DNA of 64,000 bases, taken from the NCBI GenBank assembly GCA_946811185.2, contig OX328108.1, positions 39,078,357-39,142,356 on the forward strand, written 5' to 3'. This document shows positions 30,330-40,706 of this stretch, piece after piece. This stretch comes from Hippopus hippopus. Its lineage: Eukaryota; Mollusca; Bivalvia; Cardiida; Cardiidae. The first letter of the stretch is position 1. Each line of letters starts with the position of its first letter. The position numbers were made by a program, and so were the translations under genes. A model generated the notes under the pieces. The model had not been told where the DNA came from, searched no databases, and saw only the letters and a list, made by a program, of their open reading frames with translations.

Positions 30330-30659
30330 TCAGTTTTTTCTTACATCTGACGTGTATAAACAAGTACCCTTTGCGACAGGGTAAGCTGTTACTACGAAGA
30401 TTCTGTATTTGGTCCTGGAATAAACTACTTTAACTGTACGACTCGGTTGCTTTTTGTGTCCCAATAAACCAATGTTGTACATAAATGTCTTTGTAGCTTC
30501 GAAACGTTTTCCAATTTTCGTACAGGCGTCGGGTTTTTCCAAACATCTTTCTACCGATTCGTACATGGTGCCTTTATCAAAAAACACAGAAGCCTGAGAA
30601 TGACTTGCATTCAAATGCTTGTCAACCGTATGGGTAGAAAGTTTGAAGTCGATTTTCAT
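30330..30659 (-). CDS. Unrecognised 109-aa protein next to right TIR
   Basis: First gene of the leftward arm. No signal peptide or membrane helix. It contains HTVDKHLNASHSQASVFF in the N-terminal third, then GKRFEATKTFMYNIGLLG, and ends with VKVVYSRTKYRIFVVTAYPV. The F..NIG plus late V(V)TAYP pattern loosely resembles small RNases of the barnase/EndoU/colicin-D type fold, but conserved catalytic residues cannot be proved by eye, so no function is assigned. Its ATG falls inside the 271-bp subterminal repeat, and a TATA box lies 49 bp upstream, so its promoter is TIR-derived. Confidence 0.65.
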   Translation of the reverse strand: MKIDFKLSTHTVDKHLNASHSQASVFFDKGTMYESVERCLEKPDACTKIGKRFEATKTFMYNIGLLGHKKQPSRTVKVVYSRTKYRIFVVTAYPVAKGTCLYTSDVRKN

Positions 30660-30926
30660 GTCGAAAGGTTATACTCTCAGTAATTGTGTACAGACATCGC
30701 AGCAATATTTATATAACGCAAATAAACAACAAATAGAGACTTGACCGGACACGTTTGAACGAGATTAAACGTGCTGTTCACATCCTGCGAAATGATCTTG
30801 ATCTACTCTTTAATTTTCAATTCGACATCAATAACCGAAATATTGCTGTTCCATCAAAGTTTTGATTTGGGAATTAAAATATCTCCTTAGCGTGTTCTAT
30901 GCAGTCTGATCTTGATCTACACTGTC
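30656..30926. repeat. Subterminal direct repeat, inner copy
   Basis: Appears identical to 31271-31541 (offset 615 bp), beginning TCATGTCGAAAGGTTATACT and ending at ACTGTC, overlapping the inner edge of the right TIR by 16 bp. It forms the promoter region and includes the start codon of the 109-aa gene at 30330-30659. The left end has only one copy of this block (about 16543-16813). Confidence 0.9.
30708..30715 (-). promoter_or_regulatory. TATA box of the 109-aa gene
   Basis: TATATAAA on the minus strand 49 bp upstream of the ATG at 30659, within the subterminal repeat. Identical copies occur in the outer repeat (about 31323-31330) and, facing inward, in the left TIR (16754). Confidence 0.6.
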
Positions 30927-31786
30927 AGCCCAAAGGTCAGTGAGTTACGCTTACCAGTCAAAGGGTTAATAATAGATGAAAGGCCGCGGGTTTTGACATT
31001 TTCCGTACTAACCTCCCAGGAAGCAGAATCGAGAGAGATTAGTATTAGTTGTCAGAACTTGTTTCTCAATCGATGTAAAATAAATATGTTTAAACTAACC
31101 ACCTTTACGATTTCAAATTTGTTCATTCACTTTATAGTACTAGACCCCCCTGGAATCATCTTCAATCAGTCTTCAAGTACCTTTAAGTATCTGAAAGACG
31201 ATTAATTCCCACTCACTAATATTTGAAAAATACTTTAAGTCGAGTGATTCTATAAGAAAACAGTATAAGGTCATGTCGAAAGGTTATACTCTCAGTAATT
31301 GTGTACAGACATCGCAGCAATATTTATATAACGCAAATAAACAACAAATAGAGACTTGACCGGACACGTTTGAACGAGATTAAACGTGCTGTTCACATCC
31401 TGCGAAATGATCTTGATCTACTCTTTAATTTTCAATTCGACATCAATAACCGAAATATTGCTGTTCCATCAAAGTTTTGATTTGGGAATTAAAATATCTC
31501 CTTAGCGTGTTCTATGCAGTCTGATCTTGATCTACACTGTCCTTAACAAATACCTCCTTAGCGTGTTCTGCGCAGTCTGATCTTGATCTTGAAGTTTCTG
31601 AATTATGTATATACGTTGTCTTCACTCAAATCACTCTTCAAACAGCCTTCAAGTACCTGTAAACATCGTTAGGCGGATTTAGTACCACTGACTAATATTT
31701 GAAAAGCACTTAAAGATGACTGACGCTATCAAACACAGTGTGAAAGAAGGAAAAATTGGTGACGCCCAAGAAACCATTATACTACT
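30911..31786 (-). repeat. Polinton right TIR (876 bp)
   Basis: Inverted copy of 16298-17173. Unlike the left end, the right end also has a 271-bp direct repeat of TIR material just inside it (30656-30926), so the termini are asymmetric. Confidence 0.95.
31271..31541. repeat. Subterminal direct repeat, outer copy
   Basis: Outer partner of 30656-30926, lying wholly within the right TIR. Identity over all 271 bp suggests very recent duplication or homogenisation of the ends. Confidence 0.9.
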
Positions 31787-31792
31787 GGTATA
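31787..31792. repeat. Target-site duplication, right
   Basis: GGTATA, identical to 16292-16297, immediately outside the right TIR. Confidence 0.93.
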
Positions 31793-33365
31793 TTTTGTGG
31801 ATTGTGCCATCTATGGATTTACAGCAGAATGTATTTTATGCCAGTTTCCCAGCATTTCCCTTCATTCTGCGGTAGAAGGCCGAATAAAGGCGAAGGCAGA
31901 CTATGCTCTATCTCTGTTTAGGCGTAAGCCACATTTAACCCAAACATGGTTGATTAGCATAGGGTATCAGTAGGGTAAATTTTTAACTATGGATAGTTTT
32001 TTTTTAATCTGACATGTGCATATATCACTTAAAAAATATAGTTGTCGAAACCAGTGCGGGCCAAAAAAATATTTGTTGAATGCCTGTAAAGAAAGGTAGA
32101 TTGACAAAAATCTGTCAAAAGCGAACAGCCTAAGGAAACCATGCAGTTTGATATTTATCTTTTTTTTTTGGCAGCAAATTTAACAACTACATAACTCTCC
32201 ATATCGAAAAATCAAAGCTACTGAGTTTTCTGAGATTAGAAATTTGATTTATGTGATGAAATGCAGTGGATGTGACGATGAATACATAGGTAAACTGGAA
32301 TCCTTCAAAGGAATAGAGTTACAGTTCATCGCCAGCAAATAAGAGATGCAAACCTATGATTTTTTTTTTCTTTTTTTAAAGTCAGCCAAAACGTAGCTTC
32401 TTGTCCATCAGTAGAACCTCGATTTTTAACATATTGTAATTATCAGTATATATTGACAAAAAAATAAATTAGGCAAATCTGAAGACGGATTATCCGTTTT
32501 CCCCCATGTACATATGACCCGTGCTCTGGCAAAAAAGCGTTGAATGCATCTCCATGCAAATCATCACATAAGTACGTAATTAGAGATCGATGAAATCCAT
32601 CTTGTGTACAACCGAATTAATCATGAAACCAACTAGTCCTTGGACATGCAGAAAATTAACTGATAGCAAAAACTTCGACCCAGGTTAGGCTGCGCGGACT
32701 TTGCAGGCTGATATGAGCCGATTCTTAGATTGTTATCTTCACAATATTTTCCATACTTTTAAATGCATGATTTAAATTTGAATGCATTTTAATACCTGCA
32801 CTTTTTGGATGCTATTCGGCCTTTTTGTTCTAGAAAAAGAATGTCTCCTATCATATCCTTTTGCTGTGATGTCAATAGAACCTCGGACAAAAGATCAGCA
32901 GTAATAACGATTGTAATTATTTTATTGCTTGCAAAAATATATCCGAAAATAGGCCTGCAGGGGCTTCCATATTGGTGAAATAAATATATCCTCAAAAGAG
33001 GGCGTCGAATAAACATGTTCACATTTTGAAGCAGTTTCAAATTACCATCTGATATTTATCAATTTGAATATATTCATTCAAAGAAGCAGGTCAAAAGCCG
33101 CCGAAAAAAAGCCTGTTAAACATTTTTTAACTGTTCTATGTACACTTATGCGCAATTCGTCCATAAAACATTTGTAAAATCCGTTGGATGAGTCGTCGTT
33201 TGAGGTCTTAGCGGTGGATACATATCGATGATTCGACATAAATTCAACGGCAATTTACCATTCAGAGAATGTACAACAGACTCCAAGTTTCAAGCAAAGT
33301 AATCTTGTGCATTCCAAGCAGGATAACCTGGGTCGATCCTTGCGGATGCTTCAAGGCACAGATCA
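31793..33365. other. Host flank, mostly unrecognised
   Basis: Contains a diverged MITE-C copy at about 32510-32730 (GTGCTCTGGCAAAAAAGCG ... AGGTTAGGCTGCGCGGACTT). The rest (several chance frames of 80-85 codons) shows no family features. Confidence 0.45.
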
Positions 33366-33567
33366 TTAACTCTTTACCGAACAAAACCGAGTTTTAACGA
33401 CTCTGAAAGAGAAGGCCTTTGAAACAACATGGAAAATGTGAAAAATAGAGAAATGCTAGTAACCAGCATTCTTTACTTGTCCCAGAATGTTTAAGCTACA
33501 TTTAATCAGTCGTCTGCAATTTATTTTAATTTGGTCAAGTCAAAAACTTTTGAAGTTTGATAGATTT
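33366..33567 (+). mobile_element. MITE-A copy, degenerate
   Basis: TTAACTCTTTACCGAACAAA start, GAAATGCTAGTAACCAGCAT centre, TCGTCTGCAATTTATTTTAA near the end; the palindrome is partly decayed. Confidence 0.6.
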
Positions 33568-35175
33568 AATTGTAAAAACTATACAGGTGCAATAGAAGAA
33601 CGATAGACAGATCGGGCAATTAGCGGATTACATTTATCGATAATCCTGTAGCCTTTGAGACAACCCCGGGTCTAAAATACCGTATTCCGTGCTCATATTC
33701 CGTATTCAGTTACCGCTTGTACATCTCTATTAAGACTAGAAAAGACAGAATCTATATATTGAAAGCATTTCTTGATGACTAATTAAATGGAGATGAAATG
33801 ATGGAACTGATTTTTGAAAAGGTACAATTATTGGGGAAAAATGAGAAAATACAGTTTTCAAAAGCCAACGTCTACAGGGTTGTGGAACCTTTGGACCATT
33901 TCGTAATACAGGCTTTCCAGCATTCTGATATTACCCTTTACCAAACAGTCCCGTGTTTTAAAGACTATTAGGAATTAAAAAAATGACAGTCGATAGATCG
34001 CTCCTCCCACGGATGTCACGTGGTCCGCGAATCAAGATTTCAGGACAAACAACCTAGACACCTAGGACTTAGCTAGGAGATATATGAAACTTACCGGGAG
34101 ATCTTTCTACCATAAAATAATTATTCTAGATAACATAAGCATGAGACCAATTTAAGAAAAGGTACTTACATCTTTTGCATTAGGTTTATCGAAGCTATAG
34201 TGTGAAAATTGAAATAGAGGCTGGTTTATCTAGAAGTCAGTTGAAAAACGCAGTCTTACAACTCTTACATTTGATAATGTAATACATTAAACTCGTACTC
34301 CCTAAACATGTCCTAAAATCATTGATCTGCTAATACAATTCATCTGTTACCTGGACAGATATAAGTGGTTTTTTTTTCAAAGTTCAACCCTCCCTTACAC
34401 AGATATTTTCAGTATTTAGTCTGCAATATGTTCCTCATTAATTTAACCAGAATCGCAAGCTTGAAAATTACCAAGCGATATATACATGTATTTAGCAGAG
34501 TAAAATGATTTCCCGATGTTTGACTTGACATTGGAAGATCTATACAAAAACAAATAATAGGTAACCATTTTTTTTTTTCAGTTCGAGAGAAAAACCCGAG
34601 GAGAAGAATAAAACGAATACAAACATGAGCATACTTCCATGCATTCGTCTCTGTATACTATTCTGTAAGAGTAATAGAAAAAGATATTAAGTTGACTTAC
34701 ACATTGAACATGTATAATCCATTTTCCAATCACTAATAAAGACGGTCACGAGAGTCAGACTAATTATATGACACGTTCTTGTAACTTTACAAGTAGGACA
34801 GTACCGGACGCCTGTGGCGTGGCATACCGATATCAAAGAAATACGGCATAAACCCTTGCTCCACTTTTTGCATAGAAGGCAACATGTGCAACAGATCTTG
34901 TCCTAAAAGGAAAACAGCTTGATTGGTTTCCCTTTCATTTTCGATAAATAAATAATAGTTTAAGGGAGATTAAATAAGTGATTGTCAACAGAGGGGGAGA
35001 GATGGTATTACGCAGGGTGGCATATCGTCTTACACGGGCTTTAAGTTTACATTGATAGAAAGAATAAAATACAGAGACCAATGAGAACAACGTTTTTAAT
35101 GTTTTACTAATGCAGGAAGATAACATTTGTCTTTAATTTAAACAAACTTCTAAAATGTGCCTACATAGCATTTTT
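33568..35175. other. Intergenic, nothing recognised
   Basis: AT-rich host sequence. Poly-T runs before CAG at about 34566-34581 look like a splice acceptor, but no open exon with a donor follows convincingly. Confidence 0.4.
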
Positions 35176-36114
35176 AGCTCACCTGAGCACGAAGTGCTCA
35201 AGGTGAGCTTTTGTGATCGTGCTGTGTCCGTCGTCCGTCGTGCGTCATCAACTTTTACCTTGTGTATGCTCTAGAAGCCACATTTTCAGTCTGATACTCG
35301 TGAAACTTGGTCAGAATGTTTGTCTTGATGATATCTTAGACGACTTTGAAAATGGATTATGTCAGGTCAAAAAGTAGGTCACTAGGTCAAATCTTAGAAA
35401 AACCTTGTGTACGCTCTAGAGGCCACATTTTCAGTCCAAAACTCCTGAAAGTTGGTCAGAATGTTTGTCTTAATGATATCTCAGATGAGTTTGAAAGTGG
35501 GTCATGTCCGGTCAATAACTAGGTCACTAGGTCAAATCTTAGAAAAACCTTGCGTACGCTCTAGAGGCCACATTTTCTGTCCAAAATTCTTGAAAGTTAG
35601 TCAGAGTGTTTGCCTTGATGATATCTCAGACGGATTCAAAAATGGGTCATGTTAGGTTGAAAACTAGGTCACTAGGTTATATCTTAGAAAAAACCTTGTG
35701 TAGGCTGTAGAGGCCACATTTTCAGTCTAAAATTCTTGAAAGTTGGTCAGAATATTTGTCTTGATTATATCTTGCATTAGTTAGAAAATGGGTTATGTTG
35801 GGTCAAAATCTAGGTCACTAGGTCAAATCTTAGAAAAACCTTGTATACGCTCTGTAGGCCACATTTTCAATCCTGTACTCATGAAACTTGGTCAGAATGT
35901 TTGTCTTGATGATTATTTGGACCAGTCTGCAAGTGGATCATTTCGGGTCAATAACTAGGTCACTGAGTCAAATCTTCAAAAAACCTTTTTCAGTCAAATA
36001 CTCAGGAAAATCTTGGTAGAATGTTTGTCATAATATCTCAAAAGAGATTGAAAACGGGTCATGTTTGGTCAAAAGACTCAGGTGAGTGACTTCAGGGCCA
36101 TCATGGCCCTCTTG
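35176..36114 (+). mobile_element. Helentron-like element, short complete copy
   Basis: Head AGCTCACCTGAGCACGAAGT, five to six 145-bp units, then GACTCAGGTGAGTGACTTCA and hairpin AGGGCCATCATGGCCCT followed by CTTG. The right flank continues TATGTT, showing that the element ends at CTTG or CTTGT. Closely related to 14133-15785. Confidence 0.65.
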
Positions 36115-36826
36115 TATGTTAAAAGCAGGGGGGCTGTTTAGTTTTTACTTTTCAAGACGATTATAGGAATAGGGACATTATTTTCGAGAAAATTAATTAT
36201 ATTGACGTAAATTTTTTTTTTTCAATTAACATTTCTTTGAAGGACTATCTGGGTGAAAAATCCACAAAACAGATATAAAGAGCATTCTACATAGCAAATT
36301 AACTTGATTTGGGAAGAAATTGAATTAAAAAGTATATAGAGTCTGCTCAAAAAAATAAGATAAAGGAAAAAAATAAATGAACTGGATAAAATCCAATCAG
36401 TAGTCTAAAATATGATCTACGCATATAGATCTATTTCTTTCAGTAAAGAAACGGGTATTTATAGCTAAGATTGTCATTCTGGAAAATTTATGACGATATA
36501 TAAGCATATTTACAAACATTATTCTTTAATTGTTTGTTTGGTTTTTTTTTTTCAGTTTATTGTCATCTGCGTCAATAGTTTTACCTGGTATAACTCTGTG
36601 TCTTGAAATCATGGATCTAAGGATTAATGATGGATATCAATTTCAATGTAATTAATCAGATTTTTTAAATCATATCTACTATATATTTATATATACTTCC
36701 AACTCCTAATGATGCAGAATATCTAGTTTTGATAACGGCGAGACGGCTTCCACTCTGAATGGGAAAAATGCTGACCGCTGATTGGCTTATTGGTTTTTGA
36801 TTGACAGCTCTGTCGTTTGGTCAATT
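36115..36826. other. Intergenic, nothing recognised
   Basis: AT-rich host sequence with poly-A/T runs; no repeat end or exon recognised. Confidence 0.4.
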
Positions 36827-37309
36827 AGGCTTTTGAAAACATTGAGGAAAAAGAGAAAATGTTGGTAACCAGCATTTTTTCCTTTTCCTACAATGTTGTC
36901 CACCAATGATAGAAAACTTCCATAGTTTGAGTTACATTTAATTTGTCATCTGCAAATGCTCTCAATTTGGACAAGGTCAAAATTTTGTAATCTGGTAGAG
37001 TTATGCAAAGATGGGCACATCATAAAGGATATTATCAGAAAGGAAACATTGTTTGTTTCTAGTGCTTATTCCTATTTAGGCTTTACCAAAGGACAAGATT
37101 TTAGACTAGTCCAAATTGAAAGCATTAGCATACAGCAAAATAAAATATTAATGCAACTTTAACATTGGAATTTATTTGATTGGGGTAGAAAACCTTGTGA
37201 GAAAAAGAGAAAATGCTGGTTACCAGCATTTTCTCCTTTTCTCACAGTGTTTTCTAAAGCTGCCTTTGGCAGGTTCATTAAAAGTTAGGATTGTGTGTAA
37301 AAGGGTTAA
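36827..37309. mobile_element. Two MITE-A copies
   Basis: A 5'-truncated + copy (36827-37000, palindrome around TTGGTAACCAGCATT) followed by a full-length - copy (37080-37309, from CTTTACCAAAGGACAAGATT to GTAAAAGGGTTAA). 37310-37783 shows nothing else recognisable. Confidence 0.65.
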
Positions 37310-37783
37310 GAATTTAATCAATGTTTGTTACTGTTTGTAATGAAAATGGTTTTTACCATTCAGAGGAATCTTTATTTAAGATTCATCTATACTCGTTTTC
37401 GGTCGGTTTTTAACCCATTTCATCTTTAGTTCATTAAAGTATAATCTTTCTTGTATCTTCATGCCAAATGTTGCCCTTAACAGTTGCAAGGTTGCACAGA
37501 TGACAATGGATAGAAACTACATTTCATTTTTTTGAGGCCTTCAAAGAAATCACTGTCATTTCCGGTTTTAAATCAAAGACAAATCCCTCCAGTTATTTAT
37601 ACCTTACACCATATATATCAATTATTTATGTGTGTTTGCACAGCTGACTAAATTCTGAACCATTCTACTAGTTCTATCCAGTTTTAACAGTCTATTTTTG
37701 TCTCTGGCTGTAAAGATGTATCTTTAGGATTACATGCATGCAATAATCATTTACCAATTCAGTTTTCCGTTTTTCTTTTTCAG

Positions 37784-37960
37784 AAAAGCTGTTCTCCCTA
37801 TTCATTGAGTCCCCGTGTTATGTCCCCAACCATAGTTAGTCAGAATATATATTCACCCCATCAAGTGACATTACAGAGACAGTGGCAGACGGCAGCTATG
37901 TATCAGTCCAATCAGGCAGATCCTGTAGCTTACGGAAGTTATACCACCCAACCAACTGGG
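37784..37960 (+). CDS. Host protein-coding exon (internal)
   Basis: A polypyrimidine tract ending TTTTTCAG (37783) and a consensus donor GTAAGT (37961) bracket exactly 177 bp = 59 codons, open in the frame that starts at the first base. It encodes a Ser/Tyr/Gln-rich low-complexity segment with SPRVMSPTIVSQNIYSPHQV and RQWQTAAMYQSNQ. Such segments are common in the C-terminal parts of RNA-binding or transcription-regulatory proteins, but I do not recognise the gene. No partner exon was identified with confidence in the window. Confidence 0.55.
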
Positions 37961-38109
37961 GTAAGTTGTAAAATTCTGTAGATTTTTCCCTCATGCTTAC
38001 ATTTCCTGTTCAGCCCTGTAATTTAAACATCTTTTTCCAGTTATTGAATAATTCCCTGTTTTAAACCTTCTGGAAGATATTTCTATTTTCTATTTGGAAA
38101 TATCTTTGA

Positions 38110-38324
38110 ACTGCAAATGAGTCACACTCTGTGAAAGACCTGGGTTTTAATAAATCTGCAAAAAGTGTTGACCCATGTCAGGCGGTGCGGAGTGCACATG
38201 GTGAAACGAGTTGAAACTTTTTGCTATATGTGTAAATTTTATGCATGTCCAAAGACCATTCTACCTCCAGATTAAGTCAGTTGTTTAGATTAAATAGATT
38301 TCATTGATCCCTAACTATGTGATG

Positions 38325-38330
<6 letters not shown>
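38110..38330 (-). mobile_element. MITE-C copy
   Basis: Inverted relative to 38690-38945: TGGGTTTTAATAAATCTGCA, then TTGCTATATGTGTAAATTTT and CATGTCCAAAGACCATTCTA. It abuts the GA microsatellite at 38329-38364. Confidence 0.5.

Positions 38331-38364
<34 letters not shown>
38329..38364. repeat. (GA)n microsatellite
   Basis: About 18 uninterrupted GA units. Confidence 0.95.
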
Positions 38365-38368
<4 letters not shown>

Positions 38369-38689
38369 TCAAGGAGATGCAGTAAACCCCTCTTGCCTCC
38401 TTGCATTTGAAGACAACATACCAAAAACAAGAAATAAGAATGGCTCTTTCTTCCTACATTTCACAAAAGCAAATGTTCAATACAAGCATGCAGGTGCTGA
38501 GTGTTTTATTTGGAAGATTGACTATAAAGAAACTTACAGCTCCACAGCTTCAGATGACTGTTAAATCTGCACATCCTAAATTGCTGATCAAACAAGCTCC
38601 AAAATACTTTGTTCCTGCCATTTCAAATTTTTTCTTGTTCAAATCACATGACAAAAACTCTGATTGTGGCCTGAGTATATAGCATAATT

Positions 38690-38945
38690 GTGAGCCATGC
38701 TCGAGCAAAAGGGGGCTTCATGTTTCTCAGTGATCCATGGTACCAAGCAAACCATCACATACTTATGAATCCATAACAGCCACTTCTTTGTAAAAACTGA
38801 GTTTATGATGTGGTAGACTGGTCCTTAGACATACAGAAAAATGACCAATAGAGAAAGTTTCAGCCTAGATGGTGCAGGATGACCTGGGTCGATACTTGTA
38901 ACAAATGCATCAATCTCCCTTTTCACAGTGCATGGCTCATACGTT
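38690..38945 (+). mobile_element. MITE-C copy
   Basis: Starts TGAGCCATGCTCGAGCAAAA and ends CAGTGCATGGCTCATA; the two ends are inverted repeats. Contains CATACAGAAAAATGACCAAT and a GACCTGGGTCGATACTTG tail like the 51706 copy. Confidence 0.65.
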
Positions 38946-39308
38946 ATGTGAGAACCAATCTTTGCAAGGTTTCTATGCTTTGTAAAACCTTGCATGGTGC
39001 AACTTATCTGAAACCTTGTATTGTAGCCTTTTACAAAAAAAGTCATTCAGATAAGAGAACTTATTAAAACACTGAATTATTTGTTGAAGCTATATCATTG
39101 TTAATTTGAAATGTATTAGGAAAGTTGCATTTGCTATATTTCTGAATGATTTTGTGGAGTGTGTACCTGTCATAGGAAGGTAAACTACTCTGTTGATGTA
39201 CCTTTCTGATATTTTGTGTGAGAGTAGTTTCCCTTGTATTTGATACAGTACAAACTGTTGGTGTTTATTTGCACAGGGCAAAAATAGCCAGTTAGTGATT
39301 TGCTTTAA

Positions 39309-39756
39309 GTGTTTACCAAACAACAAAATTTTGGACTTGTCCAACTTGAAAGCAATTGCAGATGACAAAGGTGGCAAAAATGATACAATTTTTCCTTGAT
39401 AGAGCAGAAAACATTGTGGGAAAAGGAGAAAATGCTGGTTACAAGCATTTTCTCCTTTTCCCACAATGTTTTCAAAAAGCTTCTTCCCTAGGGTCATTAA
39501 AAGTCAGGACTGTTTGGTAAAGAGTTAAGTCTTTACCAAATGACAAAATTTTAGCTTTGTGCAAATTGAAAGCATTAATTTTGCAGACTACAAATCAATT
39601 ATAATTCAAAACATGAAATTTTGCGTTCATTTAGTAGAAAACATTGTGGGAAAAAGAGAAAATTCTGGTAACCAGCACTTTCTCCTATTCCATCAGTGTT
39701 TTCGAAAGCCATCTCCCAAGGGTCCTTAAGAGTCGGGATTGTAAAGCAAAGGGTTT
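39309..39756 (-). mobile_element. Two adjacent MITE-A copies
   Basis: Head-to-tail copies 39309-39528 and 39529-39756. The first has GGAAAAGGAGAAAATGCTGG facing its complement. The second is decayed at the 3' end (GTAAAGCAAAGGGTTT). Confidence 0.7.
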
Positions 39757-39894
39757 AAAAACATTTCAGATCCGAAACGTGTGATTTGTCCCCCTCAGAA
39801 GATTTCCACCCTTTTAAGGCAAAACTGAACATCAAAACTGTCCCAGCTCATTACGATCTGCTAAGAAGTTGTATTTCATCAATCAAAACTCAGT

Positions 39895-40534
39895 TTAACT
39901 CTTTATCACACAACCCCGAGTTTTAACGACTTCAGTAAAAAAGCTTTTGAAAACATTGTGGGAAAAGGAGAAAATGCTGGTAACCAGCATTTTTTCCTGT
40001 TCCCACAATGTTTTTTATACTTTCACAGACAAATCCTATAAATTCTACCACATCTTTTATGTCATTGCCAATGCGTTTAATTTGGACCAGTCTGAAATTT
40101 GGTCGTGTGGTAAAGACTTAAGGTCTACGGCCCCTAACTCATCTAATAACATCGACGTTTTCGTAAAGGCTATTTGGCCAATCTCGGCACCTTCGGTCCT
40201 TTAATATGAGCGTAGACTCACTCACTCATCAGTAAATATCGGGTAACATCGACGTTTTCGTAAAGGTTGTTCGGCCAATCTCGGCAGCTACCGTCTTTTA
40301 ATATGAGAGTTAGCGGCCGTAGACCTTGAGTCTATCAGACGACACAATTTTAGACTTTCTCAAATAGAAGGCATTTGCAGATGACAATTTGAATCTGGCT
40401 CGAATGTTGCATTTTGTCTTAGACAGGATAGAAAACATTCAGAGAAAAGAAGAAAAATGCTGGTTTCTCCTTTTCTTAATATGATTTTGGAAGTCTTCCT
40501 CGTCAGGGACACGGAACATGTGGTAAGGGGTTAA
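39895..40534. mobile_element. MITE-A pair separated by a small TIR element
   Basis: A + MITE-A (39895-40122) and a - MITE-A (40331-40534) flank a ~208-bp element (40120-40327) with inverted ends AAGGTCTACGGCC / GGCCGTAGACCTT. That element contains two direct copies of ACATCGACGTTTTCGTAAAG at about 40149 and 40246, about 97 bp apart. Confidence 0.65.
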
Positions 40535-40706
40535 GTTGTTCTCTGCAAAGTGTTTGCAATTTGGGTAAGTTAGAAATTTTGCCATGTGGTAAAGAGTCAG
40601 AGGTGTATAGGAGCAGACAGTAAGAAGTATTTGATCTATTTGAGCAGGGTAAAAGTTTGGTGGTTGAATAGTGTATATTGATACTTTCAAACTTTTTCTG
40701 TTGTAT

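Larger units (their letters stand above)
16298..31786. mobile_element. Polinton/Maverick element, nearly complete
   Basis: A 15,489-bp self-synthesizing DNA transposon / endogenous virus-like element. It is bounded by a 6-bp target-site duplication, GGTATA, and by 876-bp terminal inverted repeats beginning AGTAGTATAATGG, matching the known Polinton rules (6-bp TSD, 5' AG, 3' CT). It encodes protein-primed PolB, retroviral-type integrase, A32-like packaging ATPase, double-jelly-roll capsid protein and a probable penton, plus accessory proteins including TBP and PC4 homologues. Two convergent transcription arms meet at about 25.05 kb. Only the integrase is visibly broken. No adenain-like protease frame was found. 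The near-identity of the TIRs points to recent integration. Confidence 0.97.
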
